11,193 nt of DNA, from assembly GCA_002382605.1 (NCBI GenBank), contig DFYG01000146.1, forward strand, positions 14,183 to 25,375, read 5' to 3'. The notes under the pieces were generated by a model, which had not been told where the DNA came from, searched no databases, and saw nothing but the letters and a program-made list of their open reading frames with translations. Below are positions 6,077 through 11,193 of the stretch, piece by piece (the stretch's first letter is position 1; the number at the start of each line of letters is the position of its first letter). Made by a program: the position numbers and the translations under genes. Source of the stretch: Synergistaceae bacterium UBA4088 (GTDB lineage Bacteria; Synergistota; Synergistia; Synergistales; Thermovirgaceae).

Positions 6077-6847
6077 ATGGCAAGGACAATAGACCTGAAC
6101 AGCGATCTTGGTGAGCATTTCGGTGCCTGGAGCATGGGGAATGATCCCGCAGTCATGGATCATGTCAGTTCGGCGAACGTGGCCTGTGGATTTCATGCCG
6201 GTGACCCCATGACAATGCTCCGCACCGTAGAACTCGCGGTGGAAAGGGGCGTGGCCGTAGGAGCGCACCCCGGGCACCCGGACCTTGTCGGCTTCGGAAG
6301 GCGGAACATAGCCGTCAGACCGGACGAAGTTTACGCATTCTGCCTTTACCAGATCGGTGCGCTGCGTACGATCGCAGCCTCAAGAGGAGTAAGCCTCCAG
6401 CATGTAAAGCCTCACGGTGCTCTTTACAACCAGTGCGCCTCCGATCTTTCACTTGCGCTGGCGGCCGCGGAAGCAGTTCGCGACGCGGGAGGCGGGCTGA
6501 TCCTCATGGGTCTGGCAAATTCCTGTTTCGCCCGGGCGGCGGAGCAGACAGGCTTGCCTTTCGCGGCCGAGGCCTTCGCCGACAGGGCCTACCAGGCTGA
6601 TGGAAGTCTCGTCCCAAGGTCAAGACCTGGAGCCGTGATCCATGATCCCGGAGAAGCAGCCAGACGTGTAGTGGAGATGGTGACTAAGGGATCCGTGACA
6701 GCGCAGGACGGATCACAGGTTACCCTCAAACCACAGTCCATATGCCTGCACGGCGATACATCTGAAGCAGTTGAGATCGCAAGACAGGTACGCGAAGCAC
6801 TCGAAGCCGCGGGAGTTGTCATCGCCCCTCTGTCAGGAGGAGCCTGA
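6077..6847 (+). CDS. pxpA: 5-oxoprolinase subunit PxpA (LamB/YcsF family)
   Basis: PxpA completes the three-part 5-oxoprolinase that converts 5-oxoproline and ATP to glutamate in the cytoplasm. The ATG at 6077 is chosen because GAGGTG (6065-6070) precedes it by 6 nt and the protein then begins MARTIDLNSDLGE, the usual start of this family; an in-frame GTG at 6068 falls inside the ribosome binding site. The 256-aa product shows IDLNSDLGE (5-13), SANVACGFHAGDP (32-44), VGAHPGHPDLVGFGRR (61-76), HVKPHGALYN (109-118), AEAFADRAYQADGSLVPR (164-181) and ICLHGDT (222-228), the conserved Asp/His/Glu-rich motifs of the fold. It is the last gene of the first unit, 35 bp after pxpC and followed by an intrinsic terminator. 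Confidence 0.96.
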   Translation: MARTIDLNSDLGEHFGAWSMGNDPAVMDHVSSANVACGFHAGDPMTMLRTVELAVERGVAVGAHPGHPDLVGFGRRNIAVRPDEVYAFCLYQIGALRTIAASRGVSLQHVKPHGALYNQCASDLSLALAAAEAVRDAGGGLILMGLANSCFARAAEQTGLPFAAEAFADRAYQADGSLVPRSRPGAVIHDPGEAARRVVEMVTKGSVTAQDGSQVTLKPQSICLHGDTSEAVEIARQVREALEAAGVVIAPLSGGA

Positions 6848-6880
6848 GAGATCGCCGCTCCGGGAACGATGCATGAAGGG

Positions 6881-6911
6881 CCTCTTCGGCAAGATCCGGA
6901 GAGGTTTTTTT
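6881..6911 (+). terminator. Intrinsic terminator of the dctPQM-pxpBCA operon
   Basis: CCTCTTCGG (6881-6889) pairs with CCGGAGAGG (6896-6904) to form a 9-bp stem with one G-U pair and a 6-nt loop, directly followed by seven T residues (6905-6911). It lies 33 bp after the pxpA stop and separates the two gene units. This is a textbook Rho-independent terminator. Confidence 0.93.
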
Positions 6912-6976
6912 AATGATGCCCATTTCACGAGAGTCAATATTATTGTAGTAAGTTGTCTTGCAATTCAATGAAATGG

Positions 6977-7005
6977 TTGCAACATTCTTCCTGTTAGGGA
7001 ATAAT
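6977..7005 (+). promoter_or_regulatory. Sigma-70-like promoter of the methylmalonyl-CoA operon
   Basis: TTGCAA (6977-6982) can serve as -35 and AATAAT (7000-7005) as -10 with a 17-bp spacer, in an AT-rich stretch just after the terminator. Matches are 4/6 and 5/6 to the consensus. Transcription would begin near 7012, leaving a leader of about 110 nt before the mutase GTG. No GG-N10-GC sigma-54 signature was found in this interval. Confidence 0.45.
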
Positions 7006-7011
7006 ATTCCC
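6997..7011. promoter_or_regulatory. 15-bp palindrome overlapping the putative -10 element, candidate operator
   Basis: GGGAAT (6997-7002) and ATTCCC (7006-7011) form a perfect inverted repeat around AAT. It covers the predicted -10 box, where a bound repressor would block RNA polymerase. A separate pair of TTGCAA palindromes lies at 6958-6963 and 6977-6982, 19 bp apart. The proteins that might bind are unknown. Confidence 0.4.
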
Positions 7012-7122
7012 GTTTGCCGGAAGATTCACGAACTTATCTTTTTTTGAAGCACAGTTCAGTCAATTCGGGTGTTTTCGTAAAAAAATCGAAAAGGGACCGG
7101 AAAAGGAAAGGGGCGTTTCATC
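7012..7122 (+). other. Leader region before the mutase gene, no recognised riboswitch
   Basis: This stretch is AT-rich, with a run of T residues at about 7039-7045 and a weak hairpin in which TTTTCG (7072-7077) can pair with CGAAAA (7087-7092). I looked for the conserved boxes of a cobalamin riboswitch because the downstream enzyme needs B12, and saw none. Its 3' end holds the purine-rich ribosome binding site. Confidence 0.4.
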
Positions 7123-8805
7123 GTGAGTGAAAAGGAAGGCTGCAAGGATCTGCGGGAAGGCAGAAAATCCTACGACGAGAGGGTTTCAAAAGGACTGGCC
7201 AGACAGCCCGAGATGACCGAGACCTTCACGACCGTTGGAGGAATACCTCTTGAGCGGCTCTACACTCCGCTCGACCTGGAGGGGATGGATTACTGCCGGG
7301 ATATCGGTTTCCCTGGTGATTACCCTTATACAAGGGGAGTTCAGCCCACCATGTACCGCGGCCGGTTCTGGACGATGCGCCAGTACGCGGGATTTGCCAC
7401 AGCCGCCGAGTCCAATGCGCGGTACCGATATCTGCTCGAGAAGGGACAGACGGGTCTTTCGGTCGCGTTCGACCTCCCGACACAGATCGGTTACGATTCC
7501 GATCACCCCATGGCCAAAGGCGAGGTCGGCAAAGTCGGTGTGGCCATAGACAGCCTGGCTGACATGGAGACCCTCTTCGGCGGGATACCTCTCGGCAAGG
7601 TTTCGACATCCATGACGATCAACGCTCCCGCCGCCGTTCTGCTTGCAATGTACATTGTGGTGGGGGAAAATCAGGGAGTGAAGGCGGCCGATCTTTCCGG
7701 AACGATACAGAACGACATTCTGAAGGAATACATCGCGCGCGGTACATACATCTTCCCTCCAAAACCATCCATGCGCCTCATCACCGATATCTTCGGGTTC
7801 TGCAGCGGAAACGTCCCGAAATGGAACACCATATCCATCTCCGGATATCATATCCGCGAGGCTGGATCCACGGCCGCACAGGAAGTGGCCTTCACCCTTG
7901 CCGACGGACTCGCCTATGTCCAGGCGGCTGTAGATGCGGGGCTCGACCCCAACGTCTTCGGCCAGCGCCTCTCATTCTTCTTCAACGCCCACAACGACTT
8001 CCTGGAAGAGGTTGCCAAATTCCGCGCCGCCAGAAGGCTCTGGGCACGGCTGATGAAGGAGCGCATGGGCGTCACCGAACCCAGGGCCATGATGCTCCGT
8101 TTCCATACCCAGACCGCGGGAAGCACCCTCACGGCCCAGCAGCCGGAGAACAACATTGTCAGGGTGGCCATACAGGCGCTTGCTTCCGTTATGGGCGGAA
8201 CCCAGTCGCTGCATACGAACAGCTTTGACGAGGCTCTCGCGCTTCCGTCGGAAAAGAGCGTCGGGATAGCACTCAAGAGCCAGCAGATCATCGCGTATGA
8301 ATCCGGCGCAACGTGCACTGTGGACCCCCTTGCCGGAAGTTACGTTGTCGAGAGCCTTACCAACGAGATAGAAAGGCAGTCTCTCGAATATATCGACAAG
8401 ATAGATAAAATGGGCGGCATGCTAGCCGCGATCGAGAAGGGGTACCCGCAGCAGCAGATACAGGATGCCGCCTACCGGTTCCAGAGGGCTGTGGAAAGCG
8501 GTGATCGTGTCGTTGTCGGCGTCAACAAGTTTCATGTCGAGGAAAGCGGCGGCGGAAGGGAACTCCTCAGGGTAGATCCGGCAGTAGGAGCAAACCAGGA
8601 GAAGGCCCTGGATGCCATGAAACGCGCCCGCGATAACGTACTCGTCGGGAACTGCCTCGATGCGATCCGCGCTGCAGCGAAGGACGAAAGCGTTAACCTC
8701 ATGCCGGTGATCATGGATGCCGTGAGGGTTTACGCGACCGAAGGCGAGATCTGCGGAGTGCTTCGCGAAGAATTCGGTGAATATCGGGAGAACATCGTCC
8801 TTTAG
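7123..8805 (+). CDS. mcmA1: Methylmalonyl-CoA mutase, large (catalytic) subunit
   Basis: The enzyme interconverts succinyl-CoA and methylmalonyl-CoA in the cytoplasm by adenosylcobalamin radical chemistry. This 560-aa subunit is the substrate-binding TIM-barrel domain alone, as in archaeal and many anaerobe two-part mutases; the B12 domain is the next gene. The start is GTG 7123, preceded by a purine-rich GGAAAGGGG (7105-7113). Active-site residues align with Propionibacterium mutase: Tyr88 in [10 protein letters not shown] (Tyr89 there), Arg206 in [11 protein letters not shown] (Arg207) and His243 in [11 protein letters not shown] (His244). In isobutyryl-CoA mutases the Tyr and Arg are replaced by Phe and Gln, so the residues seen here point to methylmalonyl-CoA as the substrate. 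Other landmarks are [19 protein letters not shown] (111-129), [15 protein letters not shown] (193-207) and [20 protein letters not shown] (328-347). The length is normal. Confidence 0.97.
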   Translation: MSEKEGCKDLREGRKSYDERVSKGLARQPEMTETFTTVGGIPLERLYTPLDLEGMDYCRDIGFPGDYPYTRGVQPTMYRGRFWTMRQYAGFATAAESNARYRYLLEKGQTGLSVAFDLPTQIGYDSDHPMAKGEVGKVGVAIDSLADMETLFGGIPLGKVSTSMTINAPAAVLLAMYIVVGENQGVKAADLSGTIQNDILKEYIARGTYIFPPKPSMRLITDIFGFCSGNVPKWNTISISGYHIREAGSTAAQEVAFTLADGLAYVQAAVDAGLDPNVFGQRLSFFFNAHNDFLEEVAKFRAARRLWARLMKERMGVTEPRAMMLRFHTQTAGSTLTAQQPENNIVRVAIQALASVMGGTQSLHTNSFDEALALPSEKSVGIALKSQQIIAYESGATCTVDPLAGSYVVESLTNEIERQSLEYIDKIDKMGGMLAAIEKGYPQQQIQDAAYRFQRAVESGDRVVVGVNKFHVEESGGGRELLRVDPAVGANQEKALDAMKRARDNVLVGNCLDAIRAAAKDESVNLMPVIMDAVRVYATEGEICGVLREEFGEYRENIVL

Positions 8806-8833
8806 GGACGTCGTGGATCGGGAGGGACGGACA

Positions 8834-9247
8834 ATGAGCGAGCGCAGGATCAGAGTTATCGTTGCCAAGCCAGGCCTTGACGGGCATGACAGGGGAGCCA
8901 AGGTTGTAGCCAGGGCTCTGAGGGACGCGGGTATGGAAGTAATATACACCGGCCTCAGGCAGACGGCCGAAAGCATCGTGGAGACCGCCATACAGGAAGA
9001 CGCTGACGCCATCGGTATCAGCATCCTCAGCGGAGCCCACGAGCACTACTTCAGGGAGATAATCGATCTTCTGAAGAGCAGGAACGCAGGTGATATTATC
9101 GTCTTCGGCGGCGGGGTCATACCGGAAAGCGACATCCCCGGACTTGTCGATATGGGGGCCGGTGCTATATTCGGGCCTGGCACATCGACAAAGGACTGTG
9201 TGGAATGGATCCAGAAGACGGTCGGTGAGAAGAGAAGCATGGAGTAG
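8834..9247 (+). CDS. mcmA2: Methylmalonyl-CoA mutase, small (cobalamin-binding) subunit
   Basis: This 137-aa Rossmann-like B12 domain carries adenosylcobalamin for the mutase large subunit encoded 28 bp upstream. The cobalamin signature DxHxxG is present as D16-G-H18-D-R-G21, His18 being the lower axial cobalt ligand, followed by the S-x-L element in GISILSGAH (61-69) and the GG element in VFGGGVIP (90-97). The ATG at 8834 is supported by GGAGGG (8821-8826) with a 7-nt spacer; an in-frame ATG at 8777 lies inside the upstream gene without a good ribosome binding site and would add a non-conserved extension. Length is typical of free-standing B12 subunits. The gene order, catalytic then cobalamin subunit, is the usual one for the split enzyme. 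Confidence 0.96.
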   Translation: MSERRIRVIVAKPGLDGHDRGAKVVARALRDAGMEVIYTGLRQTAESIVETAIQEDADAIGISILSGAHEHYFREIIDLLKSRNAGDIIVFGGGVIPESDIPGLVDMGAGAIFGPGTSTKDCVEWIQKTVGEKRSME

Positions 9248-9379
9248 CCGGAACATTTCCCGCAAAGCGTCACATTTCGGCGATGTTGGAGTGGTATCCG
9301 TTGCCATTGAATGTTATCCGGAAGCAGGATATGAATATCAGGAGTAACGGTCTGTGACCGACTCCATTGGAGGGATAAA
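9248..9379 (+). other. 132-bp spacer between mutase small subunit and epimerase
   Basis: No supported gene is present. A 24-codon ORF starting at ATG 9283 has no ribosome binding site, and the downstream end of a longer overlapping frame (stop near 9345-9347) resembles no family I know. A short hairpin, CGGTC (9348-9352) with GACCG (9356-9360), sits just before the epimerase ribosome binding site. The gap is long compared with the 28-bp gap upstream, and a second weak promoter cannot be excluded. Confidence 0.4.
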
Positions 9380-9784
9380 ATGAAACCTACAGCCATCGAT
9401 CATATCGGTATAGCTGTTGCCAGCATTGATGAAGCACTGAAATTCTGGGAGCAGTCACTCGGAATAGGAATCACGGGAGTTGAAGAGGTAGCCGAGCAGA
9501 AGGTCAGGACGGCATTCCTGCCCCTGGGCGACACTGAGATCGAACTTCTTGAGGCCACCGATCCTGAAAGCCCGGTCGCGAAGTTCATCGAGAAAAAGGG
9601 CGAGGGTATCCACCACCTTGCCATCCGCGTGGAGAACCTGGAAGAGGCTCTGGAGAAGATGAAGGCTCTGGGGCTCAGGCTCATCGACGAAAAACCAAGG
9701 TACGGGGCAGGAGGGGCGAAGATCGCCTTCGTGCATCCCAGGACAGCCGGGGGCGTTCTGCTCGAACTCACTGAGCGTCCGTAA
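9380..9784 (+). CDS. mce: Methylmalonyl-CoA epimerase
   Basis: This 134-aa vicinal-oxygen-chelate (glyoxalase-like) enzyme interconverts the R and S forms of methylmalonyl-CoA, linking the mutase to the decarboxylase or carboxylase. Likely metal ligands are His8 (IDHIGIAV), Glu55 (TEIELLEA), His79 ([11 protein letters not shown]) and Glu129 (GGVLLELTE); the 50-residue spacing between the last two agrees with the His/Glu pair of Propionibacterium epimerase. The [15 protein letters not shown] stretch (67-81) and [14 protein letters not shown] (117-130) are strong family signatures. The ATG at 9380 has GGAGGG (9369-9374) with a 5-nt spacer. Flanking mutase and carboxyltransferase genes fix the function among related glyoxalase-fold proteins. 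Confidence 0.95.
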   Translation: MKPTAIDHIGIAVASIDEALKFWEQSLGIGITGVEEVAEQKVRTAFLPLGDTEIELLEATDPESPVAKFIEKKGEGIHHLAIRVENLEEALEKMKALGLRLIDEKPRYGAGGAKIAFVHPRTAGGVLLELTERP

Positions 9785-9810
9785 CCTGTCGATCACGGTA
9801 TTTTGCCGGA

Positions 9811-9828
9811 AATCTGCACAATCTGTAC
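9811..9828 (+). repeat. Two tandem 9-bp units before mmdA
   Basis: AATCTGCAC (9811-9819) is followed at once by AATCTGTAC (9820-9828), differing by one base. The pair sits just upstream of the mmdA ribosome binding site. It may be chance in a short spacer; no function is assigned. Confidence 0.3.
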
Positions 9829-9844
9829 AAAGGGAGGAAAAGAG

Positions 9845-11193
9845 ATGTCAGAGCGGACGATTGGGGAGCTTTGCGAGACTTTGATGCGACTCCGGGAGGA
9901 AGCGGAAGCCGGGGGAGGAGACAAGGCCATCGCGAAGCAGCATGAGAAGGGCAAGATGACAGCAAGAGAAAGGATCGACAAACTTCTCGACGAGGGCAGC
10001 TTCGTTGAGCTTGACGCTTTCGTAGAGCACCGCTGCGTCAACTTCGGGATGGAGAAGAAAGCTTTTCCCGGTGACGGGGTCGTTACGGGTTATGGCACCG
10101 TTGACGGCAGGCTGGTCTACATCTACAGTCAGGATTTCACCGTCATGGGCGGCTCCCTCGGGGAGATGCACGCAAAGAAGATCTGCAAAGTGATGGATCT
10201 TGCGATGCAGAACGGAGCGCCTGTACTTGGCCTCAATGACAGCGGCGGCGCCAGGATCCAGGAGGCGGTCGACAGCCTCAGCGGATACGGCAACATCTTC
10301 TACCGCAACACTATAGCGAGCGGGGTCGTCCCGCAGCTTTCCGTCATTCTGGGACCTACTGCGGGAGGGGCGGTCTACAGCCCTGCGTTGACCGATTTCA
10401 TTTTCATGGTCGACAAGATAGGGATCCTTCACATCACGGGCCCCGCGGTCATCAAGGCAGTGACGGGAGAGGATGTCACCAGCGAGCAGATCGGCGGAGC
10501 GATGGCTCACAACCAGATCTCCGGCAATGCGCACTTCTTCGCTGCGACCGAGGACGAATGCTTCGGCCAGATCCGCAAGATGCTCTCCTACCTGCCTTCC
10601 AACAACATGGAGGAAGCTCCTTTCTGCGATTGTGGAGATGATCCCTACCGGACTGACGAGAGCCTCAGGGATCTGGTTCCCACCAATCCCAACAAGGGCT
10701 ACAAGGTTCAGGATGTTCTGACCCGCATTGCGGACGGGGGAGAGTTCTTCGAAGTCCAGCCCCTGTGGGCGAAGAACATGGTAACAGGGTTCATGCGGGT
10801 CGGCGGCTATGTGACGGGTATCATAGCCAACCAGGCTGCAATAATGGCTGGATGCCTTGACATAGACGCATCCGACAAGGCGAGCAGGTTCATTCGCTAC
10901 TGCGACGCCTTCAACATCCCCATCGTCACATTCGTCGACGTTCCAGGCTACCTTCCCGGGAAGGCCCAGGAGCTGGGCGGGATCATCAGGCATGGAGCGA
11001 AGCTACTTTACGCCTACAGCGAAGCCACAGTTCCAATGATCACGGTTGTCCTTCGCAAGGCTTACGGAGGCGCATACCTCGGTATGTGCAGCAAGGACCT
11101 GGGGGCGGATGTCGTGCTTGCATGGCCGCAGGCCGAGATCGCCGTCATGGGTGCGGAAGGCGCAGGCAACATCATCTTCAAGAAGGAGATCGA
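9845..11193 (+). CDS. mmdA: Methylmalonyl-CoA decarboxylase alpha subunit / propionyl-CoA carboxylase beta-type carboxyltransferase, 3'-partial
   Basis: The frame is open to the window end, giving 449 codons of a family usually about 510-520 residues long, so roughly 60-70 residues are missing. It transfers the carboxyl group between methylmalonyl-CoA and biotin, yielding propionyl-CoA. The ATG at 9845 follows GGGAGG (9832-9837) with a 7-nt spacer. Motifs are KGKMTARERIDKLLDEGSF (35-53), NDSGGARIQEAVDSLSGYG (131-149), GPTAGGAVYSPALTDF (170-185), ISGNAHF (225-231) and VDVPGYLPG (364-372). Leu412 in GGAYLGM stands where actinobacterial propionyl-CoA carboxylase has a specificity Asp; decarboxylase-type proteins carry a hydrophobic residue there, which mildly favours MmdA of a Na+-pumping decarboxylase. 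The membrane and biotin subunits would be downstream, outside the window. A carboxylase role in propionate use cannot be excluded from this gene alone. Confidence 0.93.
   Translation, partial: MSERTIGELCETLMRLREEAEAGGGDKAIAKQHEKGKMTARERIDKLLDEGSFVELDAFVEHRCVNFGMEKKAFPGDGVVTGYGTVDGRLVYIYSQDFTVMGGSLGEMHAKKICKVMDLAMQNGAPVLGLNDSGGARIQEAVDSLSGYGNIFYRNTIASGVVPQLSVILGPTAGGAVYSPALTDFIFMVDKIGILHITGPAVIKAVTGEDVTSEQIGGAMAHNQISGNAHFFAATEDECFGQIRKMLSYLPSNNMEEAPFCDCGDDPYRTDESLRDLVPTNPNKGYKVQDVLTRIADGGEFFEVQPLWAKNMVTGFMRVGGYVTGIIANQAAIMAGCLDIDASDKASRFIRYCDAFNIPIVTFVDVPGYLPGKAQELGGIIRHGAKLLYAYSEATVPMITVVLRKAYGGAYLGMCSKDLGADVVLAWPQAEIAVMGAEGAGNIIFKKEI

Noticed and set aside
7012..7122. Possible cobalamin riboswitch before the B12-dependent mutase
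   Set aside because: No B12-box-like sequence or expected long multi-stem architecture is visible, and the interval is too short.
9283..9357. 24-codon ORF between the mutase small subunit and the epimerase
   Set aside because: There is no ribosome binding site and no recognisable sequence; it is probably chance.
9848..10993. 381-codon open frame on the minus strand
   Set aside because: It lies wholly antisense to the strongly conserved carboxyltransferase gene, and its translation matches no family; it is a codon-usage shadow.

Overview
The window looks like chromosomal DNA of an anaerobic, amino-acid-fermenting bacterium. Synergistota is my best guess. The reasons are strong GGAGG ribosome binding sites, a TRAP importer joined to 5-oxoprolinase genes, and an archaeal/anaerobe-style two-subunit methylmalonyl-CoA mutase followed by an epimerase and a decarboxylase-type carboxyltransferase. 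The taxon is inferred from gene content only; no rRNA or marker gene is present. All convincing genes lie on the + strand. I see no mobile element, CRISPR array, tRNA or rRNA.

Layout. (1) 1-1045: the 3' part of an rpoN (sigma-54) gene whose start lies before the window, with an unusual RpoN box. (2) 1046-1273: a regulatory region holding a perfect 21-bp palindrome, a -24/-12 (sigma-54) promoter candidate with exact GG-N10-GC spacing, and a leader hairpin. (3) 1274-6847: a six-gene unit dctP-dctQ-dctM-pxpB-pxpC-pxpA (TRAP transporter plus ATP-dependent 5-oxoprolinase), with strong hairpins in the dctP/dctQ and dctQ/dctM gaps, closed by an intrinsic terminator at 6881-6911. (4) 6912-7122: an AT-rich promoter region with a sigma-70-like promoter overlapped by a 15-bp palindrome. 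(5) 7123-11193: a second unit with the methylmalonyl-CoA mutase large and small subunits, methylmalonyl-CoA epimerase, and a methylmalonyl-CoA decarboxylase/propionyl-CoA carboxylase carboxyltransferase subunit that runs off the window end.

How they may work together. The first unit would import a small carboxylate, most plausibly 5-oxoproline (pyroglutamate), and hydrolyse it to glutamate. The second would turn succinyl-CoA into methylmalonyl-CoA, epimerise it and decarboxylate it to propionyl-CoA, possibly driving a Na+ pump whose membrane subunits would be downstream. Side by side they suggest a route from pyroglutamate/glutamate to propionate. The enzymes are well-known families. The less ordinary parts are the regulatory design of the first unit (sigma-54 gene, palindrome, sigma-54-type promoter, transport/catabolic operon, terminator) and the divergent RpoN box. 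I found no clearly new type of biological system.
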